Assembly (NCBI RefSeq): GCF_004348425.1
Contig: NZ_SMKK01000009.1
Coordinates: forward strand, 1 to 64,000
Source of the DNA: Actinomadura sp. 7K507
Lineage (GTDB): Bacteria > Actinomycetota > Actinomycetes > Streptosporangiales > Streptosporangiaceae
DNA length: 64,000 nt
Reading direction: 5' to 3'
Part shown: one piece after another, positions 1 to 9,791 of the stretch
How the letters are laid out: each line of letters opens with the position of its first letter
Position numbering within the stretch: the first letter of the stretch is position 1
Translations under genes and position numbers: made by a program
Notes under the pieces: model-generated
What the model was told of the DNA's origin: nothing
Databases searched by the model: none
What the model saw: only the letters and a program-made list of their open reading frames with translations

Positions 1-320
1 GTGCTCATCACGTCGCCGCGGTCGCGGTACCGGAACGCGAAGAGCTCCGGCTCGCGGGACGGGTCGCCCGGGGACGGGTCGGGGAAGCGGTCGTCGGGGT
101 CGGGCCAGCGGGCGGCCTGCGGCGATCCGTCGGCCCTCGCGGCGTCCACGCGGGCGGCGAGGCCGGCCATGAAGTACCCGCACCGCTCCCCCACCGCACC
201 GAAGGATTCGCCGTCGCGCCACAGCTCCAGCGTGATCTCGAACGGGTTGCCGCCGCGGTCGATGGAGGCGATCGGCACCACCGCGAGGTCGGAACCGTCC
301 AGGCAGCGCAGCCCTCTCAC
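1..320 (-). CDS. Hypothetical protein, C-terminus beyond the window
   Basis: The minus strand is open from a GTG at 320 to the window edge with no stop, giving at least 106 residues. A GAGGGGG box lies about 10 bases before the GTG. The visible product begins VRGLRCLDG and is acidic, soluble and rich in Asp, Arg and Pro. No signal peptide or membrane segment is present. I do not recognise the family. The opposite-strand open frame over the same bases is Arg/Ser/Pro-rich and looks like a GC shadow. An inverted repeat at 383-403 sits about where the -35 box of this gene would be, so it may be regulated there. The coding call rests on codon pattern and ribosome-binding site only. Confidence 0.6.
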   Translation of the reverse strand, partial: MRGLRCLDGSDLAVVPIASIDRGGNPFEITLELWRDGESFGAVGERCGYFMAGLAARVDAARADGSPQAARWPDPDDRFPDPSPGDPSREPELFAFRYRDRGDVMS

Positions 321-360
321 CGCCGGACCACCCCCTCGCCGCCGCTCCTCGCTTCCAAGG

Positions 361-403
361 CACATTAGGGCAGGTCATCCCCATGATCACACCCAATGAT
401 CAT
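361..403 (-). promoter_or_regulatory. Candidate promoter with 7-7-7 inverted repeat
   Basis: A perfect inverted repeat ATGATCA (383-389), seven-base spacer, TGATCAT (397-403) lies upstream of the partial gene starting at 320. On the minus strand a TAATGT box is at 366-361. Seventeen bases upstream of it is GTGATC, a weak -35 that overlaps the left arm. This arrangement suits an operator that blocks polymerase, but the regulator is unknown. Confidence 0.4.
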
Positions 404-440
404 CGAGATCCGGTAATGGAGCCGAGCGGGACCGGGGCGG

Positions 441-962
441 TCAGGCGCGCGGGCCGGCGGCGCGGGCGCGCTCCACGTGCTGGAGGGCGGTGCGCAGCTC
501 GGAGAGCCACTCGTCGGTGTTCTTCCCGACGAGCCGCACGCACCAGGCGAGCGCGTCGCTGCGGCTGCGGGCGACCCCGGCGTCGACGAGGGTGTCCAGG
601 ACGCGGCGCTCGTGCTGCCGGAGCCGGGTCATGACGGGCACCGACAGCGTGGTGAACATCTCCCGCTCGTCGCCGCACTGGACGCCCCAGGAGACCTTGT
701 AGCCGAAGCGCTCCTCGGCCTCGCGGGCGATGCCGACGCGGCGCTCGCGGGTGTCCTCGCGGAACCGCTGGATGTGACCGGCGATCACGCCGGCCCGTTC
801 CGCGCCGGCCACCTCGGCGGCGGTTGCCGGTTCGGGCAGGCGGCCGACGACGCTGACCTCCTCGCGGTCGAGGACGACGTCGAGCGGCCCCTCGAACCAG
901 GCCTCGGGGAGCCGTCCGGAGAACCAGCCCCGCAGCTCCTCCGCCGCTTCACTCGTATTCAT
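441..962 (-). CDS. Conserved hypothetical actinobacterial protein, 173 aa
   Basis: The product starts MNTSEAAEELRGWF, is charged, and has no membrane segment. Its central segment FGYKVSWGVQCGD is followed by SVPVMTRLRQHERRVLDTLVDAG and a C-terminal helix (first part quoted only as landmarks). I recall similar proteins from many actinomycetes but no assigned function. An upstream extension of 19 codons is open but low-quality, so the ATG at 962 is chosen. There is no clear ribosome-binding site before it. Instead a TGTAAT-gaaa-ATTACA palindrome touches the start codon, which suggests a very short leader and direct control there. The stop is 120 bases before the next minus-strand gene. Confidence 0.7.
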   Translation of the reverse strand: MNTSEAAEELRGWFSGRLPEAWFEGPLDVVLDREEVSVVGRLPEPATAAEVAGAERAGVIAGHIQRFREDTRERRVGIAREAEERFGYKVSWGVQCGDEREMFTTLSVPVMTRLRQHERRVLDTLVDAGVARSRSDALAWCVRLVGKNTDEWLSELRTALQHVERARAAGPRA

Positions 963-977
963 GTAATGAAAATTACA
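962..977. promoter_or_regulatory. Operator-like palindrome TGTAAT-N4-ATTACA at a start codon
   Basis: TGTAAT (962-967), GAAA, ATTACA (972-977) form a perfect 6-4-6 inverted repeat in an AT-rich patch of otherwise GC-rich DNA. It abuts and shares one base with the ATG of the 173-aa hypothetical gene on the minus strand. A protein bound here would block both transcription start and ribosome access. No adjacent regulator gene is visible. Confidence 0.45.
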
Positions 978-1096
978 ACCTAACGGCGTACTGCGCCAGA
1001 CCGATACCCGGATCGGCATCGATGGATACAGAGAAGGAGCCAGGACCCGCAGGGACCGTCGGCCGCCCTACGCGCCTCCGCAGGCCCGGTAACGGG

Positions 1097-2272
1097 TCAG
1101 CGGTTCACGTGCCGGGGGCTGACACGGACGGCGCCGCGCATGTTGCTGGTGTAGACGTTCTGGACCTGCACCACGGTCCCCCTGCGCGGAGCGGCGATCA
1201 TCTTGCCCTTGCCCAGGTAGAGGGCGATGTGCGAGATGTAGCCGGGCGCGGTCGGGTCGTTGGCCCAGATCAGCATGTCGCCTGGCTCGGCCTTGCTGTA
1301 GGGGATGACCCAGCCGGCCCGCGCCTGGTCGGCGGCGACGCGCGGCAGGCGGATCCCGGCCTTGGCGAAGGCGTACTGCATGAGGCCGGAGCAGTCGTAG
1401 CCGCCCTCGGCCTCGGACTCGCCGCCCCACACGTACGGCCAGCCGAGCCGCGTGTGGGCGGCCTTGATCACCGTACGCACCTGCCGGGCGGTCATGACCT
1501 GCCCGTTCGCTTCCGCCTCGGGCACCTCACCCGTCTCGGGGAAGTCGATCTCCGGGTTGACCGCGACCGCCTTGGTGCCCTTGGGCAGCACCTTGCGGAG
1601 CTTCTTGATGAACGTCTTCGGCTCGGCCTTCGGGACGCTGATCAGCATCGCGTTCCCGGTGGGCATCCCGAGCGACTGCGCGGTGGAGTGCGAGATGACC
1701 GCGTCGACGTCGCTGATGCCCATCGTGGCGTACGCGCCGACGCGCATCGGCGACTTCTGCCGCTTGCCGCCGACGGGGACCTGGCTGCCGAGCTTGACGC
1801 CGCCGTCGTTGCCCATCGTGAACGAGATCGCGACGTCGCCGGAGGCCACGTTGCGCCACAGCGAGTCCGACTTGGCGGTGGGCTTGGGCGTGTAGTTGCG
1901 GAACGTGGACGGGTTGACGCCCATCAGCCCGACCTGCTTGCCGGCGACCATGCCCTGCACCGCGTCCACGACCTCGACGCCCTTCACGCCCTTGGCGCCG
2001 CGGACCTTCTGGACCACGTCGGCCGGGAGCGTGGACGGCGCGGCGACCATCACATGCGGTTCGAGCCGCTTGCCCTGGGGCGCGACCGCAGTCGGCGACG
2101 CGCTCACGGCGTCGGACGCGGCGACGTAACGGGCCCGCTGCGCGGCGGCGGCAGGCGTACCGGCGGGTTCGTCGCCGCCACGGGCGACCAGCACCGTGAC
2201 GTTGGCGGCAAGGGTCGTGACGACCGAAACACCGATGATCGTCGGCAACACCCGGCGGTTCGGCTTCGCCAC
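1097..2272 (-). CDS. Secreted NlpC/P60-family peptidoglycan hydrolase, 391 aa
   Basis: Predicted cell-wall gamma-D-glutamyl-diamino acid endopeptidase. An N-terminal basic stretch plus a hydrophobic segment (about residues 8-30) looks like a signal sequence or anchor. The C-terminal NlpC/P60 domain (about 265-391) has the catalytic Cys in YDCSGLM (Cys294) and the His in YISHIALYLG (His348). The 200 residues between (ADVVQKVRGAKGVKGVEVV onward) read like the extracytoplasmic domain of FtsX/MacB-type permeases, which is unusual for this family; I infer this from pattern only. I chose the GTG at 2272 because GAGGAG lies seven bases upstream. A GTG two codons earlier is too close to that box. No ydaO riboswitch motif was seen upstream. 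Confidence 0.85.
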   Translation of the reverse strand: MAKPNRRVLPTIIGVSVVTTLAANVTVLVARGGDEPAGTPAAAAQRARYVAASDAVSASPTAVAPQGKRLEPHVMVAAPSTLPADVVQKVRGAKGVKGVEVVDAVQGMVAGKQVGLMGVNPSTFRNYTPKPTAKSDSLWRNVASGDVAISFTMGNDGGVKLGSQVPVGGKRQKSPMRVGAYATMGISDVDAVISHSTAQSLGMPTGNAMLISVPKAEPKTFIKKLRKVLPKGTKAVAVNPEIDFPETGEVPEAEANGQVMTARQVRTVIKAAHTRLGWPYVWGGESEAEGGYDCSGLMQYAFAKAGIRLPRVAADQARAGWVIPYSKAEPGDMLIWANDPTAPGYISHIALYLGKGKMIAAPRRGTVVQVQNVYTSNMRGAVRVSPRHVNR

Positions 2273-2439
2273 AGCCACACTCCTCGAAGGTCGCCTTGCC
2301 CCGCATCCTGACCCGCTGAGACACGACTATGGCTCAGACGGCGGGCCACCGTCCAGATACCCGGCCGATCGCCCGACACCCTCGTCCGCCGCGCCCCATC
2401 GGGTCAGCTCCAGCCCTGCTACTCAGTGGTAACACCAAG

Positions 2440-2480
2440 CCTTGACGAGATCAAGGTCACAGTGCCATAAAAGTGGACTG

Positions 2481-2488
<8 letters not shown>
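2440..2488. promoter_or_regulatory. Hairpin CCTTGA/TCAAGG and TetR-like palindrome upstream of the NlpC/P60 gene
   Basis: CCTTGA (2440-2445), five-base spacer, TCAAGG (2451-2456) is a short inverted repeat. TGGACTG (2474-2480), T, CAGTCCA (2482-2488) is a perfect 7-1-7 palindrome of the kind bound by TetR-family repressors. It overlaps the stop codon of the upstream YyaL-like gene and lies about 200 bases before the NlpC/P60 start. The outer TGGAC/GTCCA halves recur in the palindrome at 22410-22424. Confidence 0.4.
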
Positions 2489-4466
<1,978 letters not shown>

Positions 4467-4505
4467 CCTTCCAGCCTCTCACACGCCGTCCCAGGTGCTG
4501 GGGCA

Positions 4506-4563
4506 TTGCCATGGTGGGCGCGGGCGTGCTTAATTGGGGGCCGTTACTGGAAACACTGTTTCC
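4506..4563 (+). promoter_or_regulatory. MFS promoter with GGAAACA-C-TGTTTCC operator
   Basis: TTGCCA (4506-4511), 18-base spacer, TTAATT (4530-4535) is a reasonable sigma-70-type promoter. Immediately downstream, covering the expected transcription start, is a perfect 7-1-7 palindrome: GGAAACA (4549-4555), C, TGTTTCC (4557-4563). It ends 21 bases before the MFS ATG. Its position is ideal for repression, and the 15-base odd palindrome is typical of TetR-family sites. No TetR gene lies next to it. Confidence 0.6.
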
Positions 4564-4584
4564 CTGGAAGAAACATGGGCCACG

Positions 4585-5955
4585 ATGAGCGCAGCCCCAC
4601 CGACCCCCTCCGCTCGGATCGTCGCGTTCCCCGGGCGTCCGCCGGTTCCGTTCGATCCCGCTCGGGCCGCGCCGTTCGGCTGGTGGCCGGCGATCTGCAT
4701 CGCCCTGGTCGCGCTGATCGACCGGGTCGAGGCCAACCTTATGGCCGGGGCGCTTCCCCGCATCCAGGAGGAGTTCGGTTTCTCCGACACCGCCGGAGGC
4801 GCCATCGCCACCGCCGCGGCCGTGGCCGGGGTGGTGCTGCTCATCCCGGCCGGACGGCTCGCCGACCGTACCCGGCGGACCTGGACGATCGCCGCCGTGG
4901 TGCTGATCTGGTCGCTGCTGACGGTCGGCAGCGGGCTGGTCCAGTCGTACGCGACGCTGTTCGCCGTCCGGGTCTTCCTCGGCAGCGCCGGGCTGCTCTA
5001 CAACCCGTCCGGGTCCAGCCTGATCGCCGACTACTATCCCGGCTCCGGACGCGCCCGCGCGTTCGGGCTGGAACGCTTCGCCTACTTCTCCGGGCTCCCG
5101 CTGGGGATCATGCTGGGCGGTGCGCTGGCCCAGGCGTTCGGGTGGCGGGCGATGTTCTTCCTGGTCGCCGTCCCGGGCATCATCATCGCGCTGCTCTGCC
5201 TCACCATCCGGGAACCGGTCCGGGGCCTGGGCGACCGCATCGAGGCCATGCGCACGGCCTCGCCCGGCGCCGAACCGTCCGAGACCGAGGCGTCCGGTGA
5301 CGGTGAAAAGGTCAAGGCGGTCGAACCGCTGTTCGCGCAGTTGCGGTCCCTGCTGGCCATCCGGACGCTGCGCTCGGTGGTCCTGGGGCTGACGATCCTC
5401 TTCTTCGGCCTCGGCGGCCTCTTCTTCTGGATGCCCAGCTACTACCAGCGCACGTACGACATCGCCGAAGGCCCCGCGGCGGCCATCGCGGGCGGCGTCG
5501 GGCTGCTCGGGATGGTCATCGGGACGCTGCTCGGGAGCCGGTACGGAGACCGGCGGCACGGACTGTCCCCCGGCTGGCGCGTCCACTTCGGCGCGATCGG
5601 ACTGGCGATCGGCACCACGGGGCTGGCGGGCGCGGTCATGATCCCGGCGCTGCCCACGCAGATCGTGTTCTACTGCCTGGCCAACGTCGGGTTCTCGATC
5701 GCCATCCCCAACCTGACGGCGGCCAACGCGGACGTCGTCAGCGCCGGCCGCCGCGGGATGGGGTTCGCGGTCCTGCAGTTCCTGATCACGCTGGGCGGGG
5801 CGGCCGGGCCGCTGCTGGTGGGCGCGGCGTCCGACCTGACCGGCTCGCTGCGCGGCGCCTTCACCGTGCTGCTGCTCCCGCTGCTGGCCGGGACGCTGAT
5901 CACCTTCGGCGGCCGCCGGCACTACGACGCCGACGCCGCCGAAGCCCTCAAGTGA
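4585..5955 (+). CDS. MFS transporter, 456 aa
   Basis: Major facilitator superfamily membrane transporter with about twelve hydrophobic segments and a central cytoplasmic loop near residues 215-250. The first-loop region shows the family pattern IPAGRLADRTRR (loop 2-3), and an equivalent basic loop GSRYGDRRHG follows in the second half. Near the N-terminus ALIDRVEANLMAGALP places charged residues in TM1, as in major facilitators of organic acids or drugs. The substrate cannot be told from sequence. I chose the ATG at 4585. A TTG at 4534 would place the operator inside the coding region. The ribosome-binding site is weak (GGAAGAA, about 15 bases away). Transcription is probably controlled by the palindrome at 4549-4563, which suggests an inducible efflux or uptake pump. 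Confidence 0.88.
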   Translation: MSAAPPTPSARIVAFPGRPPVPFDPARAAPFGWWPAICIALVALIDRVEANLMAGALPRIQEEFGFSDTAGGAIATAAAVAGVVLLIPAGRLADRTRRTWTIAAVVLIWSLLTVGSGLVQSYATLFAVRVFLGSAGLLYNPSGSSLIADYYPGSGRARAFGLERFAYFSGLPLGIMLGGALAQAFGWRAMFFLVAVPGIIIALLCLTIREPVRGLGDRIEAMRTASPGAEPSETEASGDGEKVKAVEPLFAQLRSLLAIRTLRSVVLGLTILFFGLGGLFFWMPSYYQRTYDIAEGPAAAIAGGVGLLGMVIGTLLGSRYGDRRHGLSPGWRVHFGAIGLAIGTTGLAGAVMIPALPTQIVFYCLANVGFSIAIPNLTAANADVVSAGRRGMGFAVLQFLITLGGAAGPLLVGAASDLTGSLRGAFTVLLLPLLAGTLITFGGRRHYDADAAEALK

Positions 5956-5960
5956 GCCGG

Positions 5961-7319
5961 TCAGCCGGACAGGTCGGCCAGGGCGGCCTCGATCGCGCGG
6001 TGGAAGGTGGGGTAGGCGTACATCATCTCGCGGAGGACGGCGGTCGGGGCCTCGGTGTGGACGGCCACCGCGAGGGCGCCGAGGATCTCGCCGCCGGACG
6101 GGCCCACGGCGGTCGCGCCGACCAGGGTGCCCCACTCGGTGTTCTCGATGAGTTTGATGAACCCGTCGTTGCCGACCTTGTGGATCCAGCCCCGCGGTGA
6201 CTCGGGAAGCTTGGCGATACCCGTGCGGACGGGAAGGTTCTGATCGCGGGCCTGGGCCTGGGTCAGGCCGACAGAGGCGATCTCGGGGTCGGTGAACGTG
6301 ACCCGCGGGACGGCGCGGTACGAGGCGGGTGAGCCCTCCTCGCCGAGGATGTCGCGGACGGCGATGGCCGCCTGGTACATGGAGACGTGCGTGAACTGGC
6401 CCATGCCGGTGATGTCGCCGATCGCCCATACGCCGTCGGCGGCGCGCATGTGGCCGTCGACCGGGACCTGGCGGGCGTCCTCGTCCAGGCCGGCGTTCTC
6501 CAGGCCGAGGCCCTTGAGGTTGGGGCGGCGGCCGGTCGCGATCAGGAGCCGCTCGGCGGAGAGGGTCTCGTCGCCGAGGTCCAGGGTGAACTCGCCGTCG
6601 TCGTGGGTGACGGCGGTGACGTTCACGCCGGTGCGGACGCCGATGCCTTCGCGTTCGAAGACGTCGCGGAGGAGATCGCCGGATTCGGGTTCCTCGTTGA
6701 GCAGCAGGCGGTCGGCGGCCTCGATCACGGTGACGCGGCTGTCGAAGCGGGAGAACACCTGCGCCATCTCGGCGCCGACGACGCCTCCGCCGAGCACGAT
6801 GAGCGACCCGGGCGCCCGGGTGGCCTGGACGGCTTCGCGGTTCGTCCAGTACGGGGTGCCGTCGAGTCCGTCGACGGGCGGGGCCGTGGGCGTGGTTCCG
6901 GTGTTGAGGACGATGCCGCGGCGGGCGCGGAAGACGCGGTCGTTCACCGTGACCTCGCCGGGGCCGGTGATGCGGCCCTCGCCCCGGACGAGCTCCGCGC
7001 CCTTTCCGGTGAGGCGGTCGGCGGCGACCTTGTCGTCCCACGAGTCGGTCGCCTCGTCGCGGATCCGGGCCGCCACCGGCGCCCAGTCCGGGCGGACGGT
7101 CGAGTCGCCCGCCATCCCCGGGACGCGGCCGCCCTCGGCGAGGAGCCCGGCGGCGCGCACCATCATCTTCGTGGGGACGCAGGCGTAGTACGGGCACTCG
7201 CCGCCCACCAGCCGGGACTCCACGGCGACAACGGACAGGCCCGCCTCGGCGAGGTTCCCCGCCGCGTGCTCTCCCCCTGGGCCGAGACCGATCACCACGA
7301 CATCGACTTCGTCAGCCAT
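5961..7319 (-). CDS. FAD/NAD(P)-dependent disulfide reductase (dihydrolipoamide dehydrogenase-like), 452 aa
   Basis: Class I pyridine nucleotide-disulfide oxidoreductase. FAD-binding [14 protein letters not shown] is at the N-terminus, the second NAD(P) fold is at [15 protein letters not shown], and the C-terminal dimerisation domain is present. The redox pair is in [13 protein letters not shown] (Cys42, Cys47), the C-x4-C spacing of lipoamide dehydrogenase and mercuric reductase but with aromatic residues between. The C-terminal TFHRAIEAA keeps a His but not the classical HPT-x-E form. The substrate is therefore uncertain; it need not be lipoamide, and no E1/E2 genes are near. GGAGA sits seven bases before ATG 7319. 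The start lies inside the last codons of the RNase Z gene (8-base overlap), so the two are translationally coupled. Confidence 0.88.
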   Translation of the reverse strand: MADEVDVVVIGLGPGGEHAAGNLAEAGLSVVAVESRLVGGECPYYACVPTKMMVRAAGLLAEGGRVPGMAGDSTVRPDWAPVAARIRDEATDSWDDKVAADRLTGKGAELVRGEGRITGPGEVTVNDRVFRARRGIVLNTGTTPTAPPVDGLDGTPYWTNREAVQATRAPGSLIVLGGGVVGAEMAQVFSRFDSRVTVIEAADRLLLNEEPESGDLLRDVFEREGIGVRTGVNVTAVTHDDGEFTLDLGDETLSAERLLIATGRRPNLKGLGLENAGLDEDARQVPVDGHMRAADGVWAIGDITGMGQFTHVSMYQAAIAVRDILGEEGSPASYRAVPRVTFTDPEIASVGLTQAQARDQNLPVRTGIAKLPESPRGWIHKVGNDGFIKLIENTEWGTLVGATAVGPSGGEILGALAVAVHTEAPTAVLREMMYAYPTFHRAIEAALADLSG

Positions 7320-8280
7320 GTGGTGTCTCCTGCCCACGTTGCCGGTCGGTTAGGCGGCGCGGCGCCATGGGAATTCGATCGAGGTCGTGAACGAGCGTGA
7401 TCTCGCCTTTGAACACGGCGGATGCCTCGTCGACGAAGCGTTGTCCGTCCTGGACGCGGTACCGCTCGGAGAAGTGCGTCAGGACAAGGTGCCTGACGCC
7501 GGCTTCCGCCGCGACGGTGGCCGCCTGGGTCGAGGTGAGGTGGCCGTACTCGGTGGCGAGGGCGGCGTCCTCGTGCAGGAACGTGGACTCGATGACGAGC
7601 ATGTCCACCCCATCGGCCAGTTCCCGGACGCCGTCGCAGAGCCGCGTGTCCATGACGAAGGCGACCTTCTGGCCGGGACGGGGGACGCTGCACTCTTCAA
7701 GCGTGACCGTCAGGCCGTCCGGGGCGGTGACGTGGCCGTCCTCCTGGAGCCGCCTGACCAGCGGCCCCCGCACGCCCCGCGCCGCCAGTTCGGCGGGCAG
7801 CATCGTGCGGCCGTCGGGCTCCTCCAGCCGGTACCCGTAAGCCTCGACCGGATGGGACAGCCGCCGCGCGACCAGGGAGAACGGGGCGCCGCCGGTGTCG
7901 AGCGGCATCCGCTCCCCCGAGACGGGACGCTCGCGGATCACGTCCGTGTCCCGGAAGGCGGTCGCGTTCCGCAGCCGCTCCCAGTACTCGCGGCCGCTCG
8001 CCGGGAACGCCGCGTCCACCGGGTGCTCGACGCCGTCGCGGGCGATGCGCTGGACGACGCCGGGCACGCCGAGGCAGTGGTCGCCGTGGAAGTGGGTCAC
8101 GCAGATCCAGGTCACGTCGTTCGCCGAGACCCCGGCGTGCGCCATCTGCCGCTGCGTTCCCTCGCCCGGGTCGAACAGCAGGCCGTGGCCGTCCCAGCGC
8201 AGCAGATAGCCGTTGTGGTTCCGGGCCCGGGTGGGCACCGCGCTGGCGGAGCCGAGGACGATCAGGTCGCGAGCAGACAT
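7312..8280 (-). CDS. rnz: Ribonuclease Z / MBL-fold hydrolase, 322 aa
   Basis: Metallo-beta-lactamase-fold protein of the RNase Z (tRNA 3'-processing endonuclease) group. The zinc motif [10 protein letters not shown] gives His63, His65, Asp67 and His68. Further ligands are in VMDTRLCD (Asp) and LTHFSERY (His), as in tRNase Z. The length fits the short bacterial form. I chose ATG 8280, where [13 protein letters not shown] begins the fold. A 39-residue in-frame extension upstream would cross the divergent promoter region. The ribosome-binding site is weak. It is first in a two-gene operon with the flavoprotein, which it overlaps by 8 bases, and is divergent from the PPOX gene. Confidence 0.85.
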   Translation of the reverse strand: MSARDLIVLGSASAVPTRARNHNGYLLRWDGHGLLFDPGEGTQRQMAHAGVSANDVTWICVTHFHGDHCLGVPGVVQRIARDGVEHPVDAAFPASGREYWERLRNATAFRDTDVIRERPVSGERMPLDTGGAPFSLVARRLSHPVEAYGYRLEEPDGRTMLPAELAARGVRGPLVRRLQEDGHVTAPDGLTVTLEECSVPRPGQKVAFVMDTRLCDGVRELADGVDMLVIESTFLHEDAALATEYGHLTSTQAATVAAEAGVRHLVLTHFSERYRVQDGQRFVDEASAVFKGEITLVHDLDRIPMAPRRLTDRQRGQETPHG

Positions 8281-8309
8281 GCACCCATGGTGCCGGTAGA
8301 GGGGCCATG

Positions 8310-8319
8310 CAAGCGCTTG
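8310..8319. promoter_or_regulatory. LacI-like palindrome CAAGCGCTTG between divergent genes
   Basis: A ten-base perfect palindrome with a central CG lies in the 85-base gap between the divergent RNase Z and PPOX genes. With flanks (TG before, GT after) it matches most of the TGNAANCGNTTNCA pattern of LacI/GalR-family operators. A TATTCT box at 8322-8327 could be the plus-strand -10. No LacI-type gene is in the window. Confidence 0.35.
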
Positions 8320-8365
8320 GTTATTCTGTGCGCGTTCGCAGGCGAGCAGCGTAAGGGAGGCCCCG

Positions 8366-8845
8366 GTGGCCGGGAGCAGCAAGCGCGAGAAGATCAAGAT
8401 GACGCCGGACGAAGTCGCGTCCTACCTCGCCGACAACTACAAGGTGCAGGTCGCCACGGTCGGCAAGGACGGCGAGCCGCACCTGGTGACGATGTTCTAC
8501 ACGCTGTTCGAAGGAAAGATCGCCTTCACGACGTACAAGGCGTCGCAGAAGGTGCTGAACCTGCGCCGCAACCCCACCATGACGTGCCTGGTCGAGGACG
8601 GCGTCGAGTACAACGAGCTGCGCGGCGTCGCCCTCTACGGGCGCGGCCTCGTCATCGAGGACCACGAGCCCAGGAGCAAGGTCGGCATGGTCGTCGGCTC
8701 CCGCATGGCGGGGCTGCCCGTCCCGAAGCTGGGCGAACCGATCGACCCGGTCATCGCCGAGGGGATCGAGCAGGCCATCGCCAAGCGCGTCCTCGTCGTG
8801 ATGGAGCCCGACCGGGTCGTCAGCTGGGACCACGGCAAGGCGTGA
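8366..8845 (+). CDS. PPOX-class (pyridoxamine-phosphate-oxidase-like) flavoprotein, 159 aa
   Basis: Split-barrel FMN/F420-binding protein. The pattern [19 protein letters not shown], then [14 protein letters not shown] and [14 protein letters not shown], is that of the flavin/deazaflavin oxidoreductase B group common in actinobacteria. Members reduce quinones, biliverdin or other substrates with F420H2, or bind FMN. The sequence alone does not fix the cofactor. GTG 8366 is supported by AAGGGAGG five to six bases upstream. It is a single gene, converging on the TPR gene with a 6-base gap and no obvious terminator between. Confidence 0.8.
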   Translation: MAGSSKREKIKMTPDEVASYLADNYKVQVATVGKDGEPHLVTMFYTLFEGKIAFTTYKASQKVLNLRRNPTMTCLVEDGVEYNELRGVALYGRGLVIEDHEPRSKVGMVVGSRMAGLPVPKLGEPIDPVIAEGIEQAIAKRVLVVMEPDRVVSWDHGKA

Positions 8846-8851
8846 CGCCGG

Positions 8852-9457
8852 TCAGCGGGTGAGGGCGGCGCGGCGCTCGGCCACCCCGGCGGCCTTCGGG
8901 CTCGGGATCGACTCGTAGAGTTCCACGGCGCGGTCCAGGGCGGCGCCCTCGGCGACGCGGTCCCCGCGCTGGCGGGCCGCGTCGGCTATGTGGACGAACA
9001 TTCCGGCCTGCTGGTCGACGGCGTTCTCCTTGCGGAGGATCTCCAGGGCCTGGCCGAAGAAGTTGACGGCCGCGACGGGGCGGCGAGCCCGCAGGTACGC
9101 CTCGCCGAGGCTCGTCAGGGCGTGCGCGCGGGCCGCCTGGTCGGGTTCGGGGAGCGCGGCGAACTCGTCCGGGAGCTGGCCGAGCAGCTCGATCGCGCGG
9201 CCGGTGTCGCCCGTCCGGGTCAGCGCGCGTGCCAGGTTGTGGCGGGCCAGCAGGACGGTGCGGCGGTCGCCGTCGCGTTCGACGAGGCGCAGCCCCTCTT
9301 CCAGGACCTCGGCCGCCTCCGCCCAGCGTTCCCGCTCCAGGAGCGCCAGTCCTTCGGCCTCGACCTCTCCCGCGCCGGCGGCCGTGGCGGCGAGACGGTC
9401 GTCGAGGGCGCGCCGGAGCACGGCGTCCCGGTCGGAGTCCTCGAAGTTCGCACGCAC
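8852..9457 (-). CDS. Tetratricopeptide-repeat protein, 201 aa
   Basis: All-helical soluble protein with about four TPR-like units: EGLALLERERWAEAAEVLEEG, LARHNLARALTRTGDTGRAI, ALTSLGEAYLRARRPVAAV and FVHIADAARQRGDRVAEGA (approximate residues 35-190). Alternating Ala/Leu positions at the usual 34-residue spacing support the call. It is probably a protein-protein interaction scaffold; the partner is unknown. The start is the GTG at 9457 with GGGGAGGA about eight bases upstream. It lies 49 bases downstream of the small membrane protein on the same strand and could share the mca transcript. Confidence 0.75.
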   Translation of the reverse strand: MRANFEDSDRDAVLRRALDDRLAATAAGAGEVEAEGLALLERERWAEAAEVLEEGLRLVERDGDRRTVLLARHNLARALTRTGDTGRAIELLGQLPDEFAALPEPDQAARAHALTSLGEAYLRARRPVAAVNFFGQALEILRKENAVDQQAGMFVHIADAARQRGDRVAEGAALDRAVELYESIPSPKAAGVAERRAALTR

Positions 9458-9506
9458 GTCGAGGGTCCTCCCCGGACGCGGCCGGATCCAACCGAGCCGG
9501 GGCGGT

Positions 9507-9791
9507 TCAGGCGTCGTCGGAGTCGGCGGGCCGGCTCTTCGAACCCGCCGCCTTCGAACCCGCCGCCTTCGGACGGCCCGCCCGCTGCGCCTCGGCCCGC
9601 TCCCATTCCTCCTGCATCAGGTCGGCCTCCCGCGGCGCCTGGATCTTCTTCATCCGGCTGGTCATCGAACGGACGAGGAAGACGGTGGCGGCCACGAGCG
9701 CGAGGAAGACCCCGAAGCCCAGGAAGCCGGGGGTGACGGTGTCGTCGTTCAACGGGATGGCGTTGACCTGCACCGCGGTGAGGGAAAGCAC
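9507..9791 (-). CDS. Small single-pass membrane protein downstream of mca, 94 aa
   Basis: A short protein with one hydrophobic segment (GFLGFGVFLALVAATVFLV, about residues 22-40), a basic stop-transfer region and a charged C-terminal tail with a repeated KAAGS. The GTG at 9791 overlaps the mca stop as TAGTG, implying translational coupling. Another GTG three codons upstream (9800) is possible, with GGGAG five bases before it. Similar short proteins sit downstream of mca in other actinomycetes as I recall, but the function is unknown. It is too short and too overlapped to stand out in frame listings, but its hydropathy and spacing support it. Confidence 0.7.
   Translation of the reverse strand: MLSLTAVQVNAIPLNDDTVTPGFLGFGVFLALVAATVFLVRSMTSRMKKIQAPREADLMQEEWERAEAQRAGRPKAAGSKAAGSKSRPADSDDA

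Noticed and set aside
1-399. Plus-strand frame at the left edge
   Set aside because: Ser/Arg/Pro-rich composition; the minus strand has a better codon pattern and a ribosome-binding site.
2273-2480. Possible ydaO (c-di-AMP) riboswitch before the NlpC/P60 gene
   Set aside because: This class often precedes cell-wall hydrolases, but the GGGGTGAA and CAGCTAACC-type conserved pieces are not present.
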